NCBI GenBank assembly: GCA_002162925.1
Contig: MABC01000074.1
Location: 1-64,000 of the forward strand
DNA: 64,000 nt
Source: Thalassotalea sp. 42_200_T64
GTDB lineage: Bacteria > Pseudomonadota > Gammaproteobacteria > Enterobacterales > Alteromonadaceae
Direction: 5' to 3'
Within the stretch, counting starts at the first letter, position 1. Every line of letters begins with the position of its first letter. Of the stretch, positions 1 to 8,612 are shown in pieces. Below the pieces are notes generated by a model. The model was not told the DNA's origin. It made no database searches and was given only the letters and a program-made list of their open reading frames with translations. The position numbers and the translations under genes were made by a program.

Positions 1-77
1 CGAACTCAGAAGTGAAACGCAGTTGCGCCGATGGTAGTGTGGGAGTTCCCATGTGAGAGTAGGTCATCGCCAGGCTC
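1..77 (+). rRNA. 5S ribosomal RNA, 3' part
   Basis: The window opens inside a 5S rRNA gene. The stretch with CGAACTCAGAAGTGAAACGC and, further on, GGTAGTGTGGGAGTTCCC and GAGAGTAGGTCATCGCCAGG is the conserved 3' two thirds of gammaproteobacterial 5S rRNA. The 5' end lies outside the window. It is followed at once by a strong terminator, so this is the end of a ribosomal RNA operon. The exact 3' end (about 75-80) is estimated. Confidence 0.95.
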
Positions 78-90
78 CCAATTTCGAAAA

Positions 91-118
91 GCCCTTCGCA
101 TCAGCGAAGGGCTTTTTT
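91..118 (+). terminator. Rho-independent terminator of the rRNA operon
   Basis: Perfect 9 bp stem GCCCTTCGC (91-99) and GCGAAGGGC (104-112), a 4-base loop and six T (113-118). It directly follows the 5S rRNA. Confidence 0.95.
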
Positions 119-122
119 CTTT

Positions 123-146
123 GCGCGAGACTGAAGTCCCGCCAAC
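123..146. repeat. Half copy of the GGTTGGCGGG palindromic repeat
   Basis: GCGAGACTGAAGTCCCGCCAAC is one arm of an 85-95 bp palindromic element found complete at 2731-2817, 15732-15817, 30692-30776 and 30880-30972. Only the right arm is present here, just behind the rRNA terminator. Confidence 0.6.
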
Positions 147-261
147 GAGTTCTTTCTTCGCCTACCGATTTTAGTCTCGTTAACTAATTTTAGTCTATTA
201 ACACGTATTGCTATCAGGCATAATGAGTGGTCAAAAGTTATCAATAAGAAGTACTGTCAAC

Positions 262-879
262 ATGCCAAACCCTAATGCCAACTCAATTGTAGTACTCGAT
301 TTTGAAACCACTGGCTTATCTCCACAACAAGGTGATAGGGCGATTGAAATTGGTGCGGTAAAAATTATTGATGGTGTGGTGGTGGATACCTTTCAGGAAT
401 TAATGAATCCTGGCCGCCCGGTTAACACTTTTATTGAAAACTACACCGGCATTTCAAATGCGATGTTAAAAACTGCAGCCCCGTGCGACCAAGTAATGGC
501 CAGGTTTGCGGATTTTATTGGTGATGAAAACCTGCTTGCCCATAATGCGTCTTTCGATAAGAAATTTTTGGATGCTGAGTTTAATCGGATCGGTCATGAA
601 TATGCCGGGGAATTTGCTTGTACGCTACTCACTTCAAGGCGCATCTATCAAGAGGCGCCTAATCATAAGCTTGGTACCTTAGTAAGATATAAAAACCTGG
701 ACGGTGAAGGCGCATTTCATAGAGCGTTATTTGATGCCGAGATGACCGCCAAACTTTGGTTAACCATGTTAGCTGATATTTCAGCGGGTTATCACATTCC
801 ACAAATCCCATTTGCTTTAATCAAAAAATTAGCCAAAACCGCAAAAGATAATGCTCCTGCTATGTTGAGTAATTGGTGA
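262..879 (+). CDS. DEDDh 3'-5' exonuclease (DnaQ-like)
   Basis: Predicted stand-alone 3'-5' exonuclease of the DnaQ/RNase T superfamily, degrading DNA or RNA ends with two metal ions. From ATG 262 (205 aa) the motifs are all present: Exo I DFETTG with D13 and E15, Exo II HNASFD with D99, and Exo III FHRALFDAEMT with H153 and D158, which makes it DEDDh. There is no polymerase or helicase domain, so it is not PolC. An in-frame TTG at 208 and ATG at 223 could extend the N-terminus; 262 is chosen because the catalytic fold starts right after it, but no Shine-Dalgarno is decisive. It is monocistronic, between the rRNA operon and a transporter. The exact physiological substrate cannot be told from sequence. 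Confidence 0.85.
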   Translation: MPNPNANSIVVLDFETTGLSPQQGDRAIEIGAVKIIDGVVVDTFQELMNPGRPVNTFIENYTGISNAMLKTAAPCDQVMARFADFIGDENLLAHNASFDKKFLDAEFNRIGHEYAGEFACTLLTSRRIYQEAPNHKLGTLVRYKNLDGEGAFHRALFDAEMTAKLWLTMLADISAGYHIPQIPFALIKKLAKTAKDNAPAMLSNW

Positions 880-933
880 TTAATACCATCCTAGACTGTA
901 CTTATAGCCATTAAATCCCCTATGATAGGCTTA

Positions 934-1146
934 ATACCAAGTTGATTAAATATCTGCTCATTTTTAATGGTTAAAACGAATAACTACGGCTTTATAAAAT
1001 TGATAAGTACGAATTAGTACTTATAAATTTTTAATTCAGGGATGAATGAACTTAGAATTATCATGGATGATATAAATTCTGTATGCATTGTATTTATCCG
1101 TTTTGCCTCATGAAAAAGTAGAACACATACTTAATCAAATTGGCAT
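934..1146. repeat. MITE-like element with ATACCAA terminal inverted repeats
   Basis: The left end ATACCAAGTTGATTAAATAT and the right end (complement) ATGCCAATTTGATTAAGTAT form imperfect terminal inverted repeats of about 25 bp around a 213 bp non-coding unit. Two short forms with only the two arms occur at 10117-10162 and 59976-60021. It contains no open frame, so it would be a non-autonomous element. It fills most of the 346 bp gap between the exonuclease and the peptide transporter; a second repeat (1033-1083) lies inside it. Confidence 0.6.
1033..1083. repeat. AATTCAGGGA...TAAATTCTGT repeat, copy 1
   Basis: About 50 bp that matches 2628-2676 (AATTCAGGGA, then AACTTAGAATT, CATGGA and TAAATTCTGT in the same order). 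The AACTTAGAATT and AAATTCTG parts are partly complementary, so the unit may fold. This copy is nested in the ATACCAA element. Confidence 0.5.
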
Positions 1147-1225
1147 AGCTTATCTTTGAGTGCTAAACAGCTCATCGATCCTTAAGTTATTACTCCGATA
1201 AAAATTATATAAAAAAGAGAGCAAT

Positions 1226-2629
1226 ATGAATCAATCCTCTTCAACCCTTTTGGGACACCCAAAAGGACTATTCTTATTATTTGGTACCGAAATGTGGGAA
1301 CGCTTCAGTTACTACGGGATGCGTGCCATTTTGGTGCTGTATTTGGTATCCACGGTAGAGTCTGGCGGCTTTGGCTGGTCAAACGCCGATGCCTTGAGTT
1401 TATACGGTACTTTTACCATGGCGGTTTACTTAACCCCAGTGTTAGGTGGCTGGATTGCCGATAATATTTTAGGGCAACGAAAAAGTATTATCATTGGTGG
1501 CCTGATAATGGCTGCGGGTCACTTTATTTTAGGTACCCCACAAGAATGGTTAGGTGGGAGCGCTGAATCGGCGTTCTATATCGGTTTAACATTATTGTGT
1601 TGTGGTAATGGTTTATTTAAACCCAATATTTCGACCTTAGTGGGTGACTTATACGAAGACGGCGATACTCGTCGCGATGGCGCCTTCACGATATTCTATA
1701 TGGGTATTAATATTGGTGCCTTTATTGCGCCGTTAGTGATTGGTTACGTTGGTGAAAAAATTGACTGGCAATTGGGATTCATTTTTGCCGGTGTGGGCAT
1801 GTTGATTTCGGTGGCGATGCAATTAGCCATGGCGAAGAAATACCTCGGTGATATCGGTGTTAACCCCTCGGCTCATGGTATGAGTACCGGTACTGATGTT
1901 AGTGCCAAAGACCGACCGTTAACGCAAGTGGAACGCGATAGAGTGAAAGTGATTGTGATCATGTCGGTGATTTCAATCGTCTTTTGGGTAGGCTATGAAC
2001 AAGCCGGTGGTTTATTAAATATTTATGCCAAAGACTTTACCGACAGAAACATTCTCGGCTGGGAAATGCCGGCATCATGGTTACAAGCGGTAAGTGCATT
2101 GTTTGTGGTGATGTTTGCCCCGGTATTTGCTGGCCTTTGGACCAAACTTGGTGATAAACAGCCAAGCTCACCGAAAAAGTTTGCTTACAGTTTGTTGCTA
2201 GTGGGTGTTGGTTTCTTATTTATGGTTGCTGCAACCATGGATCAAGGTGGTGATTTGAATGTAAAAGTCAGTGTTTTATATTTGATCATTACCTATCTAT
2301 TTTTGGTATTTGGTGAACTTTGTATCTCACCAATTGGTTTATCTCTGGTATCCAAAATAGCCCCGATTAAATTCCTATCGTTATTGATGGGCGTTTGGTT
2401 TGCTTGTTCGGCAATTGCCAATAAAGTAGCGGGTTTAGTTGGCAGCATGATCGGCGAAGGTGCTGAGCAAATTAATAATGCCTTCTCAATATTTGCCGGT
2501 TTAGCGGTGAGCGGCTTTATTGCCGGTGGCTTGGTCTTCTTGATGGCGGATAAGCTTGTCGAATGGATGCATGGCGCTGAAGATAGAGCCACTGTCGAGC
2601 ATAGTGAACTCGATCAAGATCCGGTTTAA
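1226..2629 (+). CDS. POT/PTR2 family proton-coupled di/tripeptide transporter
   Basis: Inner-membrane major-facilitator transporter that imports di- and tripeptides with protons. 467 aa, a normal length. The family signature EMWERFSYYG (ExxERFxYYG, proton coupling) lies near residue 22, GGWIADNILGQRK is the loop 2-3 motif, and FYMGINIGAFIAP is the PTR2 signature of helix 5. The rest is about 12-14 hydrophobic helices. ATG 1226 is preceded by AAGAGAG at good spacing. It is monocistronic. Its stop codon overlaps a dispersed repeat (2628-2676). Substrate specificity (DtpA versus DtpB type) cannot be decided. Confidence 0.92.
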   Translation: MNQSSSTLLGHPKGLFLLFGTEMWERFSYYGMRAILVLYLVSTVESGGFGWSNADALSLYGTFTMAVYLTPVLGGWIADNILGQRKSIIIGGLIMAAGHFILGTPQEWLGGSAESAFYIGLTLLCCGNGLFKPNISTLVGDLYEDGDTRRDGAFTIFYMGINIGAFIAPLVIGYVGEKIDWQLGFIFAGVGMLISVAMQLAMAKKYLGDIGVNPSAHGMSTGTDVSAKDRPLTQVERDRVKVIVIMSVISIVFWVGYEQAGGLLNIYAKDFTDRNILGWEMPASWLQAVSALFVVMFAPVFAGLWTKLGDKQPSSPKKFAYSLLLVGVGFLFMVAATMDQGGDLNVKVSVLYLIITYLFLVFGELCISPIGLSLVSKIAPIKFLSLLMGVWFACSAIANKVAGLVGSMIGEGAEQINNAFSIFAGLAVSGFIAGGLVFLMADKLVEWMHGAEDRATVEHSELDQDPV

Positions 2630-2676
2630 TTCAGGGAGAATCAACTTAGAATTGCCATGGAGGGTTTAAATTCTGT
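2628..2676. repeat. AATTCAGGGA...TAAATTCTGT repeat, copy 2
   Basis: Second copy of the roughly 50 bp unit at 1033-1083. It begins inside the TAA stop codon of the peptide transporter. Confidence 0.5.
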
Positions 2677-2730
2677 TTTGTTCATGGCAATCCTTAGAGC
2701 GAAAACCAAACTTCGGTACCGCTTTAGCCC

Positions 2731-2817
2731 GGTTGGCGGGGTTTTTAACCTCGCGTAATTGCCGCAGGCAACTTAAGGTGGCTATCGCCATTACGCGAGA
2801 CTGAAGTCCCGCCAACC
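2731..2817. repeat. GGTTGGCGGG palindromic repeat, full copy
   Basis: 87 bp imperfect palindrome. The ends GGTTGGCGGGGTTTTTAACC and (complement) GGTTGGCGGGACTTCAGTCT enclose CTCGCGTAAT / ATTACGCGAG and a GCCGCAGGC core. It lies between the convergent peptide transporter and usp genes, where the transcript could form a long hairpin and act as a bidirectional terminator. Related copies: 123-146 (half), 15732-15817, 30692-30776, 30880-30972. Confidence 0.75.
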
Positions 2818-2845
2818 TTGGCACTTTGGTTGGTGGGTTCTTATT

Positions 2846-3709
2846 TCATGGTTTTATCGCTAGTACATCCGTTTTAAGCAAGGCTAAGATGCTCTCTGCA
2901 GTGTTACCAATGAGTTTTTGATCTAAACCTGCTCTTCCTATGGTACCGACAACAACAATGCTGGCGTTGCAATCAGCAGCAATACTGGTGAGCACTTTAT
3001 CAACTTGGCCGGCTTTGATGTGGATGTGGTCAGGCTGAATGCCGTAGCTTTGAGCCAGTAGAGACAGTTGTTCTTTTAGATCGGTTTTGTGTTCATCTTC
3101 GAGTTTATCTTTGTCAATAATGCCAAGTTTTCTCAGTAATGGAGAAAATGGTACGGCATAGGCAATGTGCAATTCCGCGTTAATGTGCTTGGCAATGATA
3201 CTCGCATTTCGTAATACCTTACCATTGAGCTGTTTTTTGTCACCGATTTCAGTTTCTAAATCTATCGTCGCCAGTACATTACGGGCTTTCTGCCATTTAT
3301 GATCGGCTGCGATAAGCATAGGAACATTACATTCCCTGAGCAAATGCCAATCGGTTGGTGTGTAAAACAAGGCTTCACTGCGGTGGCCTGTTTTCACTAC
3401 CATATAAGGTTTATGCTCATGCACGTAGTGGCTAACCCAGGTATGGATGTCTTTTTCCCATACCGTTTCAAAGTTGTAATCTACCTTACCTTGCAGGGTA
3501 TTCACCAATTTATGGGCATTAAGCTCATGCAAATTATGAATAACCTTACGTTTGGCCTGTTCAATATCATTAATACCGCGCAGGTTTTCATGGCAAAAAC
3601 TGACAATATGCAAATTGCAATCGTAGGCGCTAGCCAGTTCTGCGGCTTGCAAAATAGCGGTGTAATTTTGCTCTTGTTGATCGGATATCACCAATATGCT
3701 GTTTTTCAT
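2846..3709 (-). CDS. Universal stress protein, tandem UspE-like
   Basis: Cytoplasmic stress protein with two consecutive Usp domains (about residues 1-140 and 150-287), like E. coli UspE. The C-terminal domain ends with the nucleotide-binding pattern VGTIGRAGLDQKLIGNTAES (G-2x-G-9x-G-S/T type) and ...DVLAIKP. The N-terminal domain begins NSILVISDQ and lacks a clear G-rich loop, as in UspE. 287 aa. It is clearly paralogous to the next gene (4021-4881); shared strings include YTPTDWHLLREC/YTPTDWHLIREC and VKTGHRSE. Same strand, 311 bp apart, so each probably has its own promoter. Role in starvation, oxygen or motility stress is family knowledge only. Confidence 0.9.
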   Translation of the reverse strand: MKNSILVISDQQEQNYTAILQAAELASAYDCNLHIVSFCHENLRGINDIEQAKRKVIHNLHELNAHKLVNTLQGKVDYNFETVWEKDIHTWVSHYVHEHKPYMVVKTGHRSEALFYTPTDWHLLRECNVPMLIAADHKWQKARNVLATIDLETEIGDKKQLNGKVLRNASIIAKHINAELHIAYAVPFSPLLRKLGIIDKDKLEDEHKTDLKEQLSLLAQSYGIQPDHIHIKAGQVDKVLTSIAADCNASIVVVGTIGRAGLDQKLIGNTAESILALLKTDVLAIKP

Positions 3710-3744
3710 CGTTATCTCTTTTTATCGAATGTTTGGCGAGAAAA

Positions 3745-3988
3745 CCCAGTGATCAGCACAAAGTGATGTCGCTGGAATGAATTGCTTGACTACTGTATAA
3801 ATACTTAGTGGTCTGATTGTGCGGCTGGGACAGTCGTAAGGGTTAAGCCCAAAGCGCAGCAGAAATTCCTTACTAAAACGAGAGTCTGTACGATAACCAA
3901 GTTCAGTTTAGGTCGGGATCTGCGAAAAATATTAAGCAACTTATGTTGCTTTTGAAGCCCTGTGATCGGCACGAAGTGACGTCGCTGG
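3745..3988. repeat. Pair of 31 bp direct repeats between the two usp genes
   Basis: 3745-3775 and 3958-3988 are direct repeats differing at about 4 of 31 positions (shared core GTGATC, GCAC, AAGTGA, GTCGCTGG). They sit upstream of one usp gene and downstream of the other, which would fit a tandem duplication of the gene with its flank. The rest of the 311 bp gap (3710-4020) shows nothing I can name. Confidence 0.5.
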
Positions 3989-4020
3989 GTAGTTCACCAG
4001 GTAGAGCCATATACTATAGT

Positions 4021-4881
4021 TTAGGGCTTGATCGCCAAGATGTCGGTTTTCAAAAAGCTTAAAATATTTTCGGCGGTGTTGCCGATAAATTTTTGGCTCA
4101 AGCCTTTTCTGCCGACGGTACCAATAACCACAACCCCGGCATGATATTTCGCTGCCATTGATGGGATCACTTGCTCTGGCTTACCGGCATGGATATGGAA
4201 GTTTTTCTCGTCAATGCCGTATTTCAGTGCCAGTTTATTGATCATCGTCGCCAAGGCTTTTTCTGCCTGACGTTCTACTTCGTCTTTAAATTTTATGCCC
4301 AGGTCACGTAACAGTTTTGAAAACAGCGGCGTGTAACACACGTGAACTTTGGTATTGAGTTTGCTGGCTAACGATGTCGCTTGCGCCAGGATTTTGTGGT
4401 TTAACGCTTGTTTATCGGCAAGTTCGGTTCGTAAGTCGACTGCGGCTAGAATATTTGGGGTTTTACGCCACTTATCTTCGGCAACAATTAATACTGGTGT
4501 TGGGCACTCGCGAATAAGGTGCCAGTCGGTAGGCGTATAAAACATGGTCTCGCTGCGGTGACCGGTTTTAATGACCATTAACGGTTGCTCTCGTTCTGCG
4601 TAGTCACAGATCCAGTTTTGAATGTTTTTCTGCCAAACAACCTCATAGGTGCAATCATTATTAGAACACACGTCGGCGAGTTGATCGTTTGCTTTCTCTT
4701 CCATTTTATCGAGAATTGTTTGCTTAAAAGCCGACCCTTTTTCTCCTAAGCCACGTAAGTCTTCATAATAAAAATAGACAACATGTAATGTGGCGTTGTA
4801 GGCTTTCGCCAGTTTGTCGGCTTGTTCTAAGGCGACTGATTTCTCAAAATAAGCATCGGCGATTACTAGAATTTTTTCCAT
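4021..4881 (-). CDS. Universal stress protein, tandem UspE-like (paralogue)
   Basis: Second UspE-type protein, 286 aa, two Usp domains. The N-terminal domain starts EKILVIADAYFEKSVALEQ; the C-terminal domain ends VGTVGRKGLSQKFIGNTAEN, the ATP-binding G-rich loop, then ...DILAIKP. It is colinear with the 2846-3709 product over its whole length, so the pair arose by duplication. The start ATG 4881 is preceded by AAGGTACCCCC on the coding strand. A near-perfect FNR/Anr-type site lies about 60 bp upstream (4940-4953), suggesting induction when oxygen falls. The neighbour at 5170 (beta-CASP nuclease) is on the same strand. Confidence 0.9.
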   Translation of the reverse strand: MEKILVIADAYFEKSVALEQADKLAKAYNATLHVVYFYYEDLRGLGEKGSAFKQTILDKMEEKANDQLADVCSNNDCTYEVVWQKNIQNWICDYAEREQPLMVIKTGHRSETMFYTPTDWHLIRECPTPVLIVAEDKWRKTPNILAAVDLRTELADKQALNHKILAQATSLASKLNTKVHVCYTPLFSKLLRDLGIKFKDEVERQAEKALATMINKLALKYGIDEKNFHIHAGKPEQVIPSMAAKYHAGVVVIGTVGRKGLSQKFIGNTAENILSFLKTDILAIKP

Positions 4882-4939
4882 GGGGGTACCTTAAAGTAAT
4901 TTGTCCTGTTATTACCTTAATCGCTTTTTATTTGCACAG

Positions 4940-4953
4940 TTTGATCTGAATCA
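4940..4953 (-). promoter_or_regulatory. FNR/Anr-like operator upstream of the usp gene
   Basis: TTGATCTGAATCAG matches the FNR consensus TTGAT-N4-ATCAA at 9 of 10 defined positions. It is centred about 65 bp upstream of the start codon at 4881, a plausible class II activation position if the mRNA leader is short. Confidence 0.5.
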
Positions 4954-5146
4954 GGGAAGTCGCCTAATAGTGTTGTTTAAAGTAAAAGTCGGAGTGCACT
5001 TATACCAATCCGTATATAGAACTGCTCATTGAGTGACTCATATAAACAACACATGAGTTCCCCTTCGGGAATGTATATCATTCTCAATTGATCTCATCAT
5101 TACGCGAACTGATATTTGACTCGGCGCCAGCAAGATTTAGCAAGGT

Positions 5147-5178
5147 TTTAGTAAGACTTTAGTAAGACTTTAGTGAGG
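5147..5178. repeat. 11 bp tandem repeat at the end of the beta-CASP gene
   Basis: TTTAGTAAGAC (5147-5157) is repeated exactly at 5158-5168, with a diverged third unit that contains the TAA stop codon of the 5170-6711 gene. The array therefore ends in the stop codon. Confidence 0.5.
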
Positions 5179-6711
5179 TACCAGTACCTTAATGTCTGGG
5201 TACAATTGCTTTATTTTGAGTTGCAAGGCCGATTTAGCCTCACTGTCGCCATGGACGATGCGGATATTATTGGGCTTTTTGCGCATGCCTTTGATAAAGC
5301 TAAGCAGATCGCTTTGATCGGCATGGGCGCTATAGCCACTTAAGGTGTGGATACCGGCATTGATGGCGACTTTGTTGTGGTTGATAAACACATAAGGGGT
5401 TTTATAGCGCGGCTTGTTTTGCTGTATTTGCCGACCTAAGGTGCCTTTGGCTTGATAGCCGACAAATAGCACGTCAGTTGTCTTATCGGATAAAAAACTT
5501 TGTAAGTAATTTACCATTCTGCCACCCGTGCACATGCCGCTGGCGGCAATAATGATTGCCGGTTTTTGTTTTTGTTTTAAATAGGAGATGACACTTTGAT
5601 GTTCTTGGTGACTGCCGACCGTGTAGAGCTGTTCAAACGACAAGGGGTGACGATTATTGGCTAATTTACAGCGTGCCTCGAGGTCCCAATGTTGCTTTAA
5701 TTCACGATAATGTTCGGTAAACTCACTGGCCAGTGGCGAGTCTACGATGACGTCAATGTTATTGAGTATTTGTTCACTCCCCGCGGTTGTTGAGTTGTGT
5801 TTTTTATGCAGGCGATGCAAGATCTCTTCAATTTCATAGAGCAACTCCTGGGTACGGCCAATGCTGAACGCGGGAATTAACACTACGCCATTATCATCCA
5901 CACAACGTTTTAACACTTGCTCAAGATTTTTGCGACGCTGTTTTCTGCCATGATGGTTTTTATCGCCATAGGTGGATTCTATGATTAAGGTATCACACGA
6001 ATAGGGCGCTTTCGGTTTTGGCAATAGCGGCGTATAACTTGCTCCTAAATCACCGGAAAATACCACCTTGTGTTTGCGCTTTGTGGTTTTGTTAGCAATA
6101 GCCAGCTCAATATAGGCTGAGCCTAATATATGGCCTGCGGCTTTAAATTTCACCTTAACTTCAAGGCCCTGTTTGCTTTGATCTTGGCTAACCGGAAGAA
6201 TTTTCCAGCGATTATAGCTCACGGCTACCAATTGTTGCTTTAACCGTTTAACTACGGCATTAATGATTTGTTTATTTCTGCTGACGCCAACTTTTACCGC
6301 ATCGGATATCACCAGAGGCAATAACTTTGCTGTCGCTGCGGAGCAGTAGATTGGCCCAGTAAACCCGGCAGCTAACAAATAGGGGATCCGACCCACGTGA
6401 TCGATATGACAATGCGTCACTAATAATGCACAAATATTGTCTAAGGGAAAATTGATACTGTGCTGATCGTTTGCACTATCATTTAATTTGCCGTTTGCTT
6501 TGTGGCGTTGTTGAGCTGAGGCATCATTGTTATCGGTTGTTGCAGTAATTTCTGCGCCTTGAAACAGCCCACAATCGATTAAATAACTCGTTGTTGGCCA
6601 ATTGCCAGCATTGCCATTGGTACTAGGGCAATTACTTAGCTTAATGTTTATTTGGTGGCAAGAGCCGGTTACGCCGTTTACCGCACCGTGGTGATTAAAA
6701 CTGATATCCAT
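5170..6711 (-). CDS. Beta-CASP metallo-beta-lactamase-fold RNase-like protein
   Basis: Predicted RNA-processing nuclease of the CPSF73/Ysh1-like MBL family. 513 aa. Motifs in order: the zinc-binding HCHIDH (H100-H105), GHILGSAYIEL (motif 3 His), VVFSGDLG (motif 4 Asp), then the beta-CASP insert with IPAFSIGRTQELLY, and DSPLASEFT, AASGMCTGGRMVNYL, and the C-terminal HTLSGYSAHADQSDLL containing the RMMBL histidine. A low-complexity stretch rich in N, S and Q (about 55-85) precedes the first motif. The start ATG gives MDISFNHHGAVNGVTGS, the normal fold start. Proteins like this often sit with Usp genes in marine bacteria; a role in hypoxia or stress RNA turnover is inference. Confidence 0.88.
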   Translation of the reverse strand: MDISFNHHGAVNGVTGSCHQINIKLSNCPSTNGNAGNWPTTSYLIDCGLFQGAEITATTDNNDASAQQRHKANGKLNDSANDQHSINFPLDNICALLVTHCHIDHVGRIPYLLAAGFTGPIYCSAATAKLLPLVISDAVKVGVSRNKQIINAVVKRLKQQLVAVSYNRWKILPVSQDQSKQGLEVKVKFKAAGHILGSAYIELAIANKTTKRKHKVVFSGDLGASYTPLLPKPKAPYSCDTLIIESTYGDKNHHGRKQRRKNLEQVLKRCVDDNGVVLIPAFSIGRTQELLYEIEEILHRLHKKHNSTTAGSEQILNNIDVIVDSPLASEFTEHYRELKQHWDLEARCKLANNRHPLSFEQLYTVGSHQEHQSVISYLKQKQKPAIIIAASGMCTGGRMVNYLQSFLSDKTTDVLFVGYQAKGTLGRQIQQNKPRYKTPYVFINHNKVAINAGIHTLSGYSAHADQSDLLSFIKGMRKKPNNIRIVHGDSEAKSALQLKIKQLYPDIKVLVPH

Positions 6712-6974
6712 ATCAAAATGCCTAAGCCTTTATTGTTAAGAGTGTTTTTCTCTGTAACAAGTGTATATCAATTTTTCATTGTTGCCGTGTTATTTGTGAT
6801 TAAAATGAGCCCGTTTAAAAACGTTACCGATCTCAAGTGGGGACAGGGGATTTAAATACACATTATTTGGCTAAATCAATTAAAAGCCACTTAAATTCAT
6901 TTTTTTATTCGCGTATACTAGCAGCAATAACGGTATAGTTTTACCGCAATAATTATTTAAAGGAACTACATATT

Positions 6975-7883
6975 TTGCCTTCAACAAAAAATTCAATCAT
7001 TAAAAAAGCGGTTATCCCGGTTGCTGGTTTAGGTACCAGAATGTTACCTGCCACTAAAGCTATTCCAAAAGAAATGTTACCTGTGGTCGATAAGCCGCTG
7101 ATCCAGTACATAGTCAATGAATGTATTTCGGCGGGTATCAATGAGATTGTACTGGTAACCCATTCTTCAAAAAATGCCATCGAAAATCATTTTGATAAAT
7201 CGTTTGAATTGGAAACTACGCTAGAGAAGCGGGTTAAACGCCAAATCCTTGATGAAATTCAAGCCATTTGCCCACGACACGTCACTATTATGCACGTACG
7301 CCAGGGCGAAGCGAAAGGCTTAGGGCATGCCGTATTAAAAGCCAAACCTATTGTTGGGGATGAACCTTTTGTGGTGGTATTACCGGATGTGTTAATTGAC
7401 GATGCCGCGTCGGATTTAAAAACTGAAAATCTGGCCGCAATGATCACTCGCTTTGGTGAAACACAAGCGAGCCAAATTATGGTTGAACCAGTGCCAATGG
7501 ATTTAGTAAGCAGTTACGGGGTTGTTGATTGTGGCGGCACGGCAGTGTCACCGGGTGAATCTTGTGCAATGACGGCAATTGTAGAAAAACCCGATTTAGA
7601 AGACGCACCATCTAATTTAGCGGTTGTTGGCCGTTACGTATTGTCAAAAGAAATTTGGCCATTATTAGAAATGACGCCTCCAGGGGCGGGTGATGAAATT
7701 CAATTAACCGATGCGATTGCCATGTTAATGAATGAGCAAAATGTGGAAGCATTTAATATGACAGGTAAATCACACGATTGTGGTTCGAAACTTGGCTATA
7801 TGAAGGCGAATGTTGAATATGGTCTGCGTCATCCAGATCTCAATGGTGAATTTTCAGCGTATTTAAAAAGCTTATCATTGTAA
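6975..7883 (+). CDS. galU: UTP-glucose-1-phosphate uridylyltransferase
   Basis: Makes UDP-glucose from UTP and glucose-1-phosphate for LPS, exopolysaccharide and osmoglucan synthesis; cytoplasmic. 302 aa. The nucleotidyltransferase signature [19 protein letters not shown] is near residues 17-35, KPLIQY binds substrate, and IVEKP is the sugar-phosphate lysine motif. The start is a TTG at 6975 with AAGGAAC 8 nt upstream; no ATG lies nearby in frame until residue 22, which would cut into the active site, so the TTG is well supported. It is monocistronic and ends immediately before a convergent transposase-like gene. UDP-glucose is also the partner substrate of GalT, which is broken in this window (51.7 kb). 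Confidence 0.95.
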   Translation: MPSTKNSIIKKAVIPVAGLGTRMLPATKAIPKEMLPVVDKPLIQYIVNECISAGINEIVLVTHSSKNAIENHFDKSFELETTLEKRVKRQILDEIQAICPRHVTIMHVRQGEAKGLGHAVLKAKPIVGDEPFVVVLPDVLIDDAASDLKTENLAAMITRFGETQASQIMVEPVPMDLVSSYGVVDCGGTAVSPGESCAMTAIVEKPDLEDAPSNLAVVGRYVLSKEIWPLLEMTPPGAGDEIQLTDAIAMLMNEQNVEAFNMTGKSHDCGSKLGYMKANVEYGLRHPDLNGEFSAYLKSLSL

Positions 7884-8612
7884 TTAACAAAAAATGATCG
7901 GCAAAGTTACTCGCAATGTTTTTGCCGGGCGACCCGGTTTCATTTGTTTTAAGATTAAATGATGATTGTTTTCCAGCTCAGCAATAAATAGTTTATTACC
8001 AATGGGGTAGTTATGTTGCAGCCGTTCTGTGATTAACTGGCTTGCGGCGTTATTGCCGGCATTGCTAAACAGCTTTTGATAATTACTTTTTCTGCTGATC
8101 AAATTATCGCCCAGAGTTAAGTATTGCATAGGCCTACTCAGTTCGATCGGATAGGTTTCCGACGTTCGGTGTTGGCCATTTTGTTTGTTACTTGAATAGG
8201 GATATTCACACGGATGAGAGACAATACCTGCTCTTACTGGCTGTAATTCTATGTGTCGCATGCAGGCGAGTAAATAATTGTTGGCATCTACAACACTGGC
8301 TTTGTGCCGGCCCTGAAATAATGAACCACTACGCTGATATCTTTTATTAACGTACCTTACATAACTGCTGCAAAGGTATTGCATTAATCGGGAAATTCCT
8401 TGTTTGCTGCTGGGGGTTAGTAATAACTGAATGTGTTTATCCATTAATACATAGGCGTGCAAAGCAATGTTGTATTTTTTTGCCGCCTTGGCAAATAAGC
8501 GCAAAAAATATTGATAGTCAGCGTCACAATAAAAGCAATGTTGTTGATTATTACCACATAGATAGATAAGACACGGCATGTCGGGAATATAAATTCTAGG
8601 TTTTCTAGCCAT
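7884..8612 (-). CDS. REP-associated tyrosine transposase-like protein, catalytic residues altered
   Basis: Member of the Y1 transposase (IS200-like, RAYT) superfamily, 242 aa from ATG 8612. That start is chosen over an in-frame TTG two codons earlier because AGGAG lies 6 nt upstream of it. The family layout is recognisable: RKPRIYIP...CGNN at the N-terminus, then HAYVLMDKHIQLLLTP, the GSLFQGRHKASVVD block and MRHIELQPVRAGIV. In active relatives I know, the HUH metal motif reads NHVHLL and the nucleophile lies in RYIELNPVRA. Here they read KHIQLL (H60, then Q62 for the second His) and RHIELQPVRA (H120 for Tyr). The frame is nevertheless fully open, so this is a domesticated or freshly inactivated copy. 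Convergent with galU and adjoining its stop. Confidence 0.8.
   Translation of the reverse strand: MARKPRIYIPDMPCLIYLCGNNQQHCFYCDADYQYFLRLFAKAAKKYNIALHAYVLMDKHIQLLLTPSSKQGISRLMQYLCSSYVRYVNKRYQRSGSLFQGRHKASVVDANNYLLACMRHIELQPVRAGIVSHPCEYPYSSNKQNGQHRTSETYPIELSRPMQYLTLGDNLISRKSNYQKLFSNAGNNAASQLITERLQHNYPIGNKLFIAELENNHHLILKQMKPGRPAKTLRVTLPIIFC

Noticed and set aside
3299-3766. 155-codon frame antisense to the first usp gene
   Set aside because: Shadow of a clearly conserved gene on the other strand.
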